From Oligoflexia bacterium (lineage in GTDB: Bacteria > Bdellovibrionota > UBA1018 > CAIMNF01), in NCBI GenBank assembly GCA_903858975.1, contig CAIOKW010000272.1, forward strand, positions 1-8,816: a DNA stretch of 8,816 bases. The letters are read 5' to 3'. The notes beneath the pieces were generated by a model, which had not been told where the DNA came from, ran no database searches, and was given only the letters and a program-made list of their open reading frames with translations. A program made the position numbers and the translations under genes. Positions 1 to 6,052 of this stretch are shown here, piece by piece; the stretch's first letter is position 1, and every line of letters starts with the position of its first letter.

Positions 1-2
1 CA

Positions 3-131
3 CTCGGCCATCTCTCCGCAGTCGTACAGGCAAGCTATCAAAGCTTCGCGCTCCACGCAAAATGTATTTTCAACTTGGAGGCGGGGCGTCTAAGGATTTT
101 GCTCACTCCAGTCCCCGGTTGCATCCCTTGA
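3..131 (+). CDS. C-terminal tail of an unidentified upstream protein (5' truncated)
   Basis: An open frame enters from the left edge and stops at TGA 129-131, giving 42 residues that start LGHLSAVVQASY and end LTPVPGCIP. Of the three forward frames this one has the most protein-like composition (alternating hydrophobics, few Arg/Ser runs). The frame ending at 155-157 is Arg/Ser/Pro rich and looks like noise. I do not recognise the family. A tail of the form FNLEAGRLRIL could be the last strand of a histidine-phosphatase-like domain, but that is a guess from a short piece. The stop lies 22 nt before the yceI-like ATG, so this gene may head the same operon or end just before its promoter. Confidence 0.45.
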   Translation, partial: LGHLSAVVQASYQSFALHAKCIFNLEAGRLRILLTPVPGCIP

Positions 132-147
132 ATCCGTCTCGTAGAAT
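119..147 (+). promoter_or_regulatory. Candidate sigma70-type promoter for the yceI-like gene
   Basis: TTGCAT (119-124), a 17-nt spacer, then TAGAAT (142-147). The -10 box matches TATAAT at 5 of 6 positions; the -35 box matches only the TTG. The predicted transcription start falls at about 153-155, on the ATG at 154, so the transcript would be leaderless or nearly so. This is an inference from spacing only. Confidence 0.4.
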
Positions 148-153
148 TGAAGG

Positions 154-783
154 ATGAAGATATCTACCGCATTCAGTTCCCTTACTTTGGCCGTCTTAGC
201 CTTGAATTCATCTGCTTTTGCTGAAAAGTGCAATTTCTCAGTCGATCCAGGCTCCGTACAGGTCAGTTGGACTGCGTTTAAGACCATGCAAAAAGTGGCA
301 GTGAATGGGGCATTTCCGCAGGTTGCGGTGAAGGGGAAGCTGACCCATCAAAACAGCATGGCGCACTTGCTTCAGCAGCTCACGGCTCAAATCGAGATTT
401 CAGGCCCGTCTTCTATCAAAACTGGCAATCCAGGCCGGGACCAGACCCTCTTTGAACATTTTTTCAGCCACTTCAAAAAAACGCCCACCCTCAAAGGGCA
501 GTTCTTGGATGTGAAGGGCAAGGAAACTGAGGGTGAGCTCATGCTGAAATTGAGTCTCAATGAAAAAACAAAAATGGTTCCAATGAAATACACCCGAGAT
601 GAATCTGGAACTTTTCAAGCCACGGGTTCGATTGACGTCCTGGAGTTTGGCCTGAACGATACATTTGACGATCTCCACAAAACCTGTGAGGTTCTTCACA
701 AAGGTCCTGATGGAGTTTCTAAAACTTGGCCCGGAGTTGACCTAAAGATTCAGGCGAAAGTTGAACGCAAGTGTAATTCATGA
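154..783 (+). CDS. Secreted YceI-like family protein
   Basis: The 209-residue protein starts with a Sec signal peptide (MKISTAF, hydrophobic run to residue 22, AFA cleavage site at 21-23), so the mature protein should be periplasmic or released. The body fits the YceI-like lipocalin-type beta barrel. It has an early strand with VSWTAFKT (37-44), then a 'G-F-x-x-v-x-G-k-l' stretch (52-63), then the family's characteristic T-G-N-x-x-R-D-x-x-L-x-x-x-FF segment at 90-104. YceI proteins bind long amphiphiles such as polyisoprenoids; the ligand here is unknown. Three cysteines remain in the mature part (one near the N-terminus, two near the C-terminus). The ATG at 154 is the only good start: an in-frame TGA sits at 148-150 and the signal peptide begins at once. 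AAGG directly abuts the ATG and is too close to act as a normal ribosome binding site. The stop overlaps the next ATG (ATGA). Confidence 0.8.
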   Translation: MKISTAFSSLTLAVLALNSSAFAEKCNFSVDPGSVQVSWTAFKTMQKVAVNGAFPQVAVKGKLTHQNSMAHLLQQLTAQIEISGPSSIKTGNPGRDQTLFEHFFSHFKKTPTLKGQFLDVKGKETEGELMLKLSLNEKTKMVPMKYTRDESGTFQATGSIDVLEFGLNDTFDDLHKTCEVLHKGPDGVSKTWPGVDLKIQAKVERKCNS

Positions 784-1682
784 TCGCATCTTTTTCGCTC
801 CTCACGCCTCTGGAATTAAATTCGCTCCATTCTGATTTAACGCTATTTTTATTTCCTTTAGGGGGGCTAGAACAGCATGGGCCGTGCTTGCCCTTCGGAG
901 TGAAGCTTCTGCAGGCCGAGGAATTTGCAAAGGCACTGGCAGATGATCTGCAGAAGAAACTTCCGCAGTGGAATTTTGTTTTGATGCCCTTACTGCCGCT
1001 CAGTGTAGATTCCGTAACGAATCGCATGGCGATACAGGTTCGACCTCATGTGGTTCGAGATGCGGTGGTCGATCAATGCGAGCATCTGAAGCGTTTGGGC
1101 TATAAAAATTTTGCAGCAGTAAGTTCCCACCTGACTCCGAAGCAGCAGACTGCACTTGAGGATGCCTCGCGGATTGTGAGTGGAAAGGGCTGGTTTTCTG
1201 GTAAGAAAGCGCAGCTCATTTCTGTCGGGGGTGCTTTGATTGAGAGCAAGCAGGTATGGGAGTCTCCCTTAATTGCTCTTCCCAGAGAGCACGGAGGCGA
1301 GAAAGACACTGGCTTTATGCTCCGCTATTCTCCGGCACTGGTTCAAAATCAATATTTGAATTTAGAAGACCAGCCTCGGCCGCGAGCGAGCATTACTCGT
1401 TTTTTTGCCTTCATGAATCATGAGATCGATGGCTACTGGGGCAAGCCGAAACTCGCAAATCCCACGCATGCTGAGCAGGATCTCTTAGTGGAAGTTTCAA
1501 CCATCGCTCAGAAAATGCTTCCTTGGTTAGAGCGAGGGCAGGGGAAGAAGCAATTCCAATCAGCCTATCGGTATTTTCCTTTTAATGGGAGTTTCTTTAA
1601 AGCCTACGTGCTCGCAACGATTTTTTTCATCATGATGCTTTTATGGGCGCTTTGGAGCTTAAAAGATGTTTTTGAGCCCTAA
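780..1682 (+). CDS. Creatininase-fold protein with C-terminal membrane anchor and altered metal site
   Basis: 300 residues. The N-terminal strand and loop FPLGGLEQHGPCLPFG (25-40) is the creatininase-family signature (usually P-x-G-S-x-E-Q-H-G-P-H-L-P-L-G-T-D). Glu31 and His33 fit two metal ligands. Lys42 occupies the position of the usual aspartate ligand. The next family motif, normally N-G-H-G-G-N, reads SSHLTP (115-120), keeping only His117. The H-A-G-E-x-E-T motif is EHGGEKDT (170-177), largely kept. The C-terminus adds one hydrophobic helix (about 275-293) followed by a short charged tail, which would make it a tail-anchored protein with the domain on the cytoplasmic side. Family members are metal-dependent amidohydrolases of small cyclic amides. 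With the changed ligands, activity is doubtful and the substrate cannot be named. It starts inside the previous stop (ATGA) with no clear ribosome binding site, so it is probably translationally coupled. Confidence 0.75.
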   Translation: MIASFSLLTPLELNSLHSDLTLFLFPLGGLEQHGPCLPFGVKLLQAEEFAKALADDLQKKLPQWNFVLMPLLPLSVDSVTNRMAIQVRPHVVRDAVVDQCEHLKRLGYKNFAAVSSHLTPKQQTALEDASRIVSGKGWFSGKKAQLISVGGALIESKQVWESPLIALPREHGGEKDTGFMLRYSPALVQNQYLNLEDQPRPRASITRFFAFMNHEIDGYWGKPKLANPTHAEQDLLVEVSTIAQKMLPWLERGQGKKQFQSAYRYFPFNGSFFKAYVLATIFFIMMLLWALWSLKDVFEP

Positions 1683-2430
1683 GGTATTTGCCTCTCTCGC
1701 AATTTGTTTTCTGCTTTTCTCATGTGCCTCCCCTGAGGTCAAAAAGGTCCTCACCTTGAAAGAGCAAATTGCTGCAGACACTGAAAAGGCACAATCCCTT
1801 TCGGAAGATTTTGGGCGGCGAGCCCAGTTCATTAATTTGCCAAGAGCGGAAAAATTCTTAACCAAAACTGCAATTAAGCTGGCTCAGTTTTCAAAGGACT
1901 TTCAACTCCAAACGATTGAGATCCGAATTCATCGCGATTCTGACCCAATTTATGCTCGTGGTTTTTCGTTCCCCGGTACTTTAATCTCGATCCCCTACAA
2001 TTTGCTAAAGAAAGTGGAGTTCGAGAATGAACTTGCCGCTTTCATCTCCTATGAACTGGCGAATGTGATCAATCGCCATCTGGCCAATCGAGTGGAGGCC
2101 GACAAAAAGTATGACTTAAAAAGACCCGTCATTCTTTTTGGGGAAGGGAGTGTTTTTGATCTCGATCAGAGCGAAAGGGCTCAGTCGATCAAATTAGGAA
2201 CTCAAATGTTGTATTACGCGGGTTATGATACGCGTGGAATGGCGTCAATCTTCCAACGCTACGCAAATTACCTCGGAAATCCAGTTTCCGATTCACAGAA
2301 AAAAGAAGTAGAATTCAATATAAGAGAGGCGCAGCGAGCAAGGAATGAGCTTTTACCTGCGTTGAAGCCGATCGTGAGGAGTCCCGAATTCATTCAGTTT
2401 AAGAAAGAGTTGGGTCGAGTACAGAAATGA
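1666..2430 (+). CDS. M48-type metalloprotease-like lipoprotein lacking zinc ligands (probable pseudoprotease)
   Basis: 254 residues. A short signal peptide ends in a lipobox LFSC (17-20); Cys20 is followed by Ala, so outer-membrane sorting is plausible. Residues 97-138 follow the M48 (BepA/LoiP/HtpX-type) pattern: an 'a-x-G-F-S-F-P-G-x-L-I-S-I-P-x-x-L-L' strand pair, then ENELAAFISYELANVINRH (120-138). The zinc motif H-E-x-x-H is changed to Y129-E-L-A-N133, keeping only the glutamate. The later E-A-D motif appears as R171-A-Q173, before the family's LYYAGYDTRGM segment (182-192). All three zinc ligands therefore appear to be replaced, while the fold signature stays. Known M48 lipoproteins act in outer-membrane protein assembly quality control; here a chaperone or scaffold role is inferred. 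The gene overlaps its upstream neighbour by 17 nt and has GGAG at 1654-1657, 8 nt before ATG. Its stop overlaps the amgK start (ATGA). Confidence 0.75.
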   Translation: MFLSPKVFASLAICFLLFSCASPEVKKVLTLKEQIAADTEKAQSLSEDFGRRAQFINLPRAEKFLTKTAIKLAQFSKDFQLQTIEIRIHRDSDPIYARGFSFPGTLISIPYNLLKKVEFENELAAFISYELANVINRHLANRVEADKKYDLKRPVILFGEGSVFDLDQSERAQSIKLGTQMLYYAGYDTRGMASIFQRYANYLGNPVSDSQKKEVEFNIREAQRARNELLPALKPIVRSPEFIQFKKELGRVQK

Positions 2431-3497
2431 AATTTAAGGGAGTAATTCAAGCAATGGAAGCGAGAATGATGGAAGAGCAAGGAATGCAATCGTTTATTGA
2501 GCGCTCGGGTGGAGTACAATCCATTGAGAAGATGCCCGGAGATGCGAGTACTCGAAGATACTACCGCATCAAGGCTCTAGACGAAAAAAACTCTCTGCGC
2601 AGTTTGGTCATGATGGCCATGGAGCCCTTCGAAGAAAAGGGAGCTAATATTCCCTTTCTTGCAATTCAGAAACATTTAAGAAATGCAGGAGTCGATGTGC
2701 CCGAAGTTTTGGACATTGATCCTAAAAATGGTTTTATTCTTTTAGAAGATTTGGGAGACACCACTCTCCTTCGTAGTCTTCAAGAAGTATCGGGCTCAGA
2801 ACAAGAGCGGGTATATTTTGAGAAGGCGATTGATGCTCTTGTTACCCTTCATACCAAGACTGGGCCTGCTTCCGCAAATGACGCTGAAAAAGCGGTGATT
2901 GATGGTTTTAAACTTCGTTTTGACCATGAAAAGCTGATGTGGGAAGTGAACTTCACCATTGAACACTTCTATCAAAAACACCTTCAGCGAACGTTCAAAG
3001 AACAAGATTATAAAATTATTCAAGAGGGTTTCAGCAAAATTTGTAACGAATTGGCAAATGAGCCAACCGTGTTCACTCATCGCGATTATCATAGTCGCAA
3101 TCTGATGGTCACTGAGACTGGCCGCTATGTCATGATTGACTTCCAAGATGCTCGAATGGGTCCATGTCAGTATGATTTGGCCTCTTTACTTCGAGACAGT
3201 TATTATCAGCTGGATGAAAAACAGATCCAGTACTTGACGGGATATTATCTTGAGCAGATGAAGCTGAAGGGTTCAGAAATTAAAGACTTGAAGCAATTTG
3301 AACGCATGTTTGATTTAATGGCGGTTCAAAGAAATTTCAAGGCAATCGGTAGCTTTGCTTCATTTTTGAATCGCCGAGGGAACCCGGCGTATCTGAAATT
3401 CATCGGTAATACCTTTGAAAATATCAGACGTAACCTCTTAAAATATCCTGAGTTCCAGCAGCTCCGCGAGGTTCTGTATCACTACTATTATTTCTAG
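2427..3497 (+). CDS. amgK: N-acetylmuramate/N-acetylglucosamine anomeric kinase (AmgK)
   Basis: A 356-residue aminoglycoside-phosphotransferase-fold kinase. AmgK phosphorylates MurNAc (and GlcNAc) at C1 with ATP in the cytoplasmic peptidoglycan-recycling route. Visible signatures: the N-lobe GDASTRRYYRI (38-48), typical of this family; a G-V-D-V-P-E-V-L...LLEDLGD segment; the catalytic loop HRDYHSRN (218-225) with Asp220 as likely base; and the metal-binding IDFQD (237-241), followed by GPCQYDLASLLRDSY. Length fits AmgK (about 340 residues). The murU-like gene directly downstream supports the assignment. The start is ambiguous. ATG 2427 overlaps the previous stop, but AAGGGAG at 2436-2442 points to the in-frame ATG at 2454, and the first nine residues carry no family signature. 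The tail is unusually aromatic (HYYYF). A different small-sugar or choline-type kinase is possible but less likely. Confidence 0.85.
   Translation: MKFKGVIQAMEARMMEEQGMQSFIERSGGVQSIEKMPGDASTRRYYRIKALDEKNSLRSLVMMAMEPFEEKGANIPFLAIQKHLRNAGVDVPEVLDIDPKNGFILLEDLGDTTLLRSLQEVSGSEQERVYFEKAIDALVTLHTKTGPASANDAEKAVIDGFKLRFDHEKLMWEVNFTIEHFYQKHLQRTFKEQDYKIIQEGFSKICNELANEPTVFTHRDYHSRNLMVTETGRYVMIDFQDARMGPCQYDLASLLRDSYYQLDEKQIQYLTGYYLEQMKLKGSEIKDLKQFERMFDLMAVQRNFKAIGSFASFLNRRGNPAYLKFIGNTFENIRRNLLKYPEFQQLREVLYHYYYF
2436..2442 (+). promoter_or_regulatory. Ribosome binding site inside the annotated amgK start, favouring ATG 2454
   Basis: AAGGGAG lies 11 nt before the in-frame ATG at 2454-2456. The ATG at 2427 has no comparable site and would rely on coupling to the previous stop codon. 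Both starts may be used; the shorter form would lose nine residues. Confidence 0.45.
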
Positions 3498-3501
3498 TGC
3501 C

Positions 3502-4353
3502 ATGGTTCTGGGAGCGGGGCTTGGCACCCGTCTCCGACCCTTCACCGACGCAACTCCGAAGCCTTTACTTCCGGTGCATGGGGTCCCATGCATTGAGTTT
3601 GCGCTGATTTCGTTGAAAGAGGCGGGTGTATCGGATGTGGTCGTGAATGTGCATGCTCACGCCGAGCAGATGCGAGCCTATATGGCGTCGCTAAAGATCC
3701 CGGGACTCTTGCTTCATGAAAGTGATGAAACTGAGCAGCTTCTGGGGAGTGCCGGAGGATTTAAGAAAGCGCTTCCTTTATTAGGAGGCTCTTCGTTTTT
3801 TTCCATGAATGCCGATGTCATTCACCTTACTTCGCTTCAGGCACTGCGAAAGCGGCATGAAGCGCTTCGCAGGGAGCATGGAGTTGTGATGACTCTGGTT
3901 TTAGCTTCGGGCGAGTGCGTGCAAGAGCAGGCGGGAGAGTACCGAGAAATTTTCACCGATGAGGCCAGCGGCCTAATTCATGGATTTGGCGAAAAGAAGA
4001 ATCGTGTTCCGTTTTATACTGGGACTGCCATTATTGAGGCAGAGGCCTTTTCAGGGCTCAGAGAAGGCTCACCTGCAGAGTTTGTACCTGAAGTCTTAGA
4101 GCCTGCAATTCGAGCCGGGAAAGTGGGCTTCCTTTTTTCAGATTCACTTTGGATTGATATCGGTTCGCCAGAACTTTGGCACAAAGCCCAGTTTAAATTA
4201 GCTGAGTCTATGAGGGCGGGGACCCTGCCTCAGGTATTCCAGGACCGATTGCTCCAAGCAGATCCGACCTTTGGAGGGCGTTTCGAGCTTGGCAAAAACA
4301 AGATCCAGTTAGACGATATCGAATATGAGATTAAGGATATTCGGCGTTCCTAA
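3502..4353 (+). CDS. murU: N-acetylmuramate-1-phosphate uridylyltransferase (MurU-like sugar nucleotidyltransferase)
   Basis: 283 residues of the NTP-transferase (Rossmann-like) family. The N-terminus GAGLGTRLRPFT (4-15) and TPKPLLPV (18-25, with Lys20) form the nucleotide-binding loop. NAD at 103-105 supplies the metal-binding aspartate, and WIDIG (217-221) the second acidic site. Next to amgK this should be MurU, which converts MurNAc-1-phosphate and UTP to UDP-MurNAc and so feeds wall synthesis without MurA/MurB. It is about 60 residues longer than the Pseudomonas enzyme (about 223), with a charged C-terminal extension after about residue 235. ATG 3502 lacks a ribosome binding site and sits 5 nt after the amgK stop, so coupling is likely. 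MurU proteins usually have 2-4 residues before this point (as in MKAMILAAG), so a non-AUG start just upstream is possible. A hexose-1-phosphate nucleotidyltransferase of other specificity cannot be excluded from sequence alone. Confidence 0.82.
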   Translation: MVLGAGLGTRLRPFTDATPKPLLPVHGVPCIEFALISLKEAGVSDVVVNVHAHAEQMRAYMASLKIPGLLLHESDETEQLLGSAGGFKKALPLLGGSSFFSMNADVIHLTSLQALRKRHEALRREHGVVMTLVLASGECVQEQAGEYREIFTDEASGLIHGFGEKKNRVPFYTGTAIIEAEAFSGLREGSPAEFVPEVLEPAIRAGKVGFLFSDSLWIDIGSPELWHKAQFKLAESMRAGTLPQVFQDRLLQADPTFGGRFELGKNKIQLDDIEYEIKDIRRS

Positions 4354-5014
4354 ATACATCCTCATTGCCTATGGGCTTTTTCCATTGATGCTTTGGAGCG
4401 CCTTTCACTTAAATTCCATCTACTATCATCGGGAAGAGGCGTTCTGGGCATTTGGTTTTGGGATTCTCGTGTGCTCGATCTTTACTTATTCTTTTAGACG
4501 AGGAATTTTCCTCATTCGCTATTTGATCTATGCGTCCATTACCTTTGAAATTCTCGTTGAATTGCTTCCTTCAGTGCTGGAGCGGGATTTTGCTACACTC
4601 GGTGGGACGCTCCTCGCGCTTCTCGTGTCTATTGGAGTAGGGGCATGGTTAGAAGGAAAAGTGGGTACCGCATTTTTGAATCCGCGGGCTACCTGGTTTG
4701 AAGGTGAGCCCAAAGTTCTTCCAAAGGTAAGAGCTCGCATTCGCCTGGGTGAAACATGGGTACCGGCAGGGTTGCGTCGTATTGATGAGCGGGGACTCTT
4801 TTTATTACTCGATGCAGGAACGAATTACAAAAAAGGCCAGAAAATAGAATTTGAGCTCACTTATCTTGGGGAGCCTGTTCAGGGCGAAGGGAAGCTTCGC
4901 GCCTGCTTTTTGGGTGAGAAACTTGGCTTTGGCCTTCAGTTTTACCCAAAAGACCTTTATCATTTTAATCAGTATACTACATTGGTGAAGCGACTCAGAG
5001 GAGAGGGCTTGTGA
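4325..5014 (+). CDS. Four-helix inner-membrane protein with degenerate PilZ-like C-terminal domain
   Basis: 229 residues. Hydrophobic segments at about 11-30, 38-56, 61-82 and 91-108 make a compact membrane domain. A soluble part from about 120 to 220 then resembles PilZ. It has RARIR (136-140), which satisfies R-x-x-x-R. A strand-turn RRIDERGLFL (151-160) follows, where PilZ has D/N-x-S-x-x-G, and it ends in a G-F-G-L-Q-F strand. In that second motif the Asp/Asn and Ser positions read Arg152 and Asp154, and only the Gly is kept. Canonical PilZ domains bind cyclic di-GMP; with this motif changed, binding is uncertain. The start overlaps the murU-like gene by 29 nt with no obvious ribosome binding site. 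The stop overlaps the next start (GTGA). The membrane part matches no family I can name. Confidence 0.6.
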   Translation: MRLRIFGVPKYILIAYGLFPLMLWSAFHLNSIYYHREEAFWAFGFGILVCSIFTYSFRRGIFLIRYLIYASITFEILVELLPSVLERDFATLGGTLLALLVSIGVGAWLEGKVGTAFLNPRATWFEGEPKVLPKVRARIRLGETWVPAGLRRIDERGLFLLLDAGTNYKKGQKIEFELTYLGEPVQGEGKLRACFLGEKLGFGLQFYPKDLYHFNQYTTLVKRLRGEGL

Positions 5015-5487
5015 ACTATTCATATCGACTCAAAACAGGAATTCTGACTTTGGTTTTATTGATGACGGGTCTTTCCTCATGCACTCGAGAATCGGACGAC
5101 TCCTCTCCAAATAAAGTTCTCGAAAGTTACATTCAAATTAGTTTCGCAGCAGCGACTGCCCAAGATAAAAAACGAATGGAAGAGCTACTCACCGGAGACA
5201 CGAAGGCGCGTTTGTCCTCTTGGAGTGATGACCAATTTACGAAAGCATTTATTGGGACCAAGAAAAAGTTTCAAGGACTAAAGGTTCTAGAAACGAAAAA
5301 GGTGAATGAGCAAGAAGTGGCCTTGACCTATGAACTTTCTTATCAAGAGGGCCCCCAAGACAAGCTTGCACTGGTGACCCAGCGAAAGCTCTGTACCATC
5401 ACCCACGAAGCCGATGGATGGAAGATTAAAGAAGTACGAAGTATCCGTGAATCGATTGAATATCTGAAAGAACTCAGTTTGCCCTAG
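5011..5487 (+). CDS. Small lipoprotein, possibly NTF2/DUF4878-like
   Basis: 158 residues starting at GTG, which overlaps the previous stop and has a strong purine-rich ribosome binding site (GGAG at 5000-5003, 7 nt upstream). The signal peptide has a hydrophobic core at about 10-20 and a lipobox LSSC (21-24); Cys24 followed by Thr, then an acidic/Ser linker, fits outer-membrane lipoproteins. The remainder is an alpha+beta domain of about 120 residues. It has a first helix NKVLESYIQISFAAA, a helix ending in KARLSSWSDDQF, then several beta strands ending in DGWKIKEVRSI. This order resembles cystatin/NTF2-like small lipoproteins such as DUF4878. That is a pattern impression; function unknown. 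Confidence 0.7.
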   Translation: MNYSYRLKTGILTLVLLMTGLSSCTRESDDSSPNKVLESYIQISFAAATAQDKKRMEELLTGDTKARLSSWSDDQFTKAFIGTKKKFQGLKVLETKKVNEQEVALTYELSYQEGPQDKLALVTQRKLCTITHEADGWKIKEVRSIRESIEYLKELSLP

Positions 5488-6050
5488 TGGCAGGAGCAAT
5501 TACGCAGATGGTAAATCTGATCTTAACTGTGACTTTGTTTTTCGCGGCCCCATTCATTTTGGTGGGCTTAGCCATGAAATCTTGGGTGCTAGCCCTGGTC
5601 GGATTGGTATTTGCGGCTCTGTATTTAGTGTTCTTTTTCATGAACGGATTTTCTGAGTTCCTCATTGATTTAAAAGCGGTTCACGTCAGCGATGAGCTTG
5701 ATTCCCGACTTCAGAGACTTTGGATATTAGCCGGACCTGAGCGGGTCAGCGCGCGATTTTGGACTTTTCCTTCACCTTTAGTTGAATTTAAATTCTGGGT
5801 ATCCGCAGATAAGAAACTCGAGATTTTTTTCAGTCAGGGACTCATCCACATGGCAACCGATTCAGGTTTAAAGGCGGCGTTTCAGAGTGTGAGTGAAGTA
5901 AAGATATCTGAAACCAAGCTTCAAAATAGACTTCATGCGCTCACGACGCGTATCGAACGAATCAAGGGGCCAAAAGAGGATTTCCGGTATTGGCTTTTAT
6001 CTTTTTGGCTCTATCCACTTGAGCGCCTTTTAAACATTGCTAGAATTTAA
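5487..6050 (+). CDS. Two-helix membrane protein, possibly an eroded M48/HtpX-like domain
   Basis: 187 residues if read from GTG 5487, which overlaps the previous stop (TAGTG). An in-frame ATG at 5508 has AGGAG at 5492-5496, 11 nt upstream, and is an equal or better start; it would give 180 residues beginning MVNLILTV. Two membrane helices (about 9-30 and 33-53) precede a soluble domain. Its order resembles the front half of HtpX-type M48 proteases: a helix DSRLQRLWILAG (72-83), a strand pair, then LEIFFSQGLIHMATDSGLKA (111-130). M48 proteins have 'v-a-v-t-t-G-L-L-x-L-L-d-x-d-E-L-a-A-V-L-A-H-E' there. The position of the H-E-x-x-H helix instead reads AFQSVSEVKI, with no zinc ligands. The relationship is inferred from pattern only. 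If right, this is the second inactive M48 relative in the operon. Confidence 0.65.
   Translation: MAGAITQMVNLILTVTLFFAAPFILVGLAMKSWVLALVGLVFAALYLVFFFMNGFSEFLIDLKAVHVSDELDSRLQRLWILAGPERVSARFWTFPSPLVEFKFWVSADKKLEIFFSQGLIHMATDSGLKAAFQSVSEVKISETKLQNRLHALTTRIERIKGPKEDFRYWLLSFWLYPLERLLNIARI
5492..5496 (+). promoter_or_regulatory. Ribosome binding site favouring ATG 5508
   Basis: AGGAG is placed 11 nt before the in-frame ATG at 5508-5510, inside the longer reading that starts at GTG 5487. The GTG has no purine-rich site before it and would depend on coupling to the upstream stop. Confidence 0.45.
6019..6046 (+). promoter_or_regulatory. Candidate internal extended -10 promoter for the DUF1844 gene
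   Basis: TTGAGC (6019-6024), a 16-nt spacer, then TAGAAT (6041-6046) preceded by TGC (6038-6040), which makes an extended -10. The box overlaps the last codons of the upstream gene. The expected start point is at about 6052-6053, on the ATG of the DUF1844 gene, which also lacks any ribosome binding site. Chance occurrence within coding sequence remains possible. Confidence 0.4.
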
Positions 6051-6052
6051 TT

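Noticed and set aside
2..157. Forward open frame from the left edge ending in TGA 155-157 that would overlap ATG 154
   Set aside because: Arg/Ser/Pro-rich with no protein-like pattern; the frame ending at 131 is more convincing.
2796..3146. Reverse-strand 116-codon frame opposite amgK
   Set aside because: Antisense to the conserved kinase catalytic loop, no start signals, no recognisable domain.
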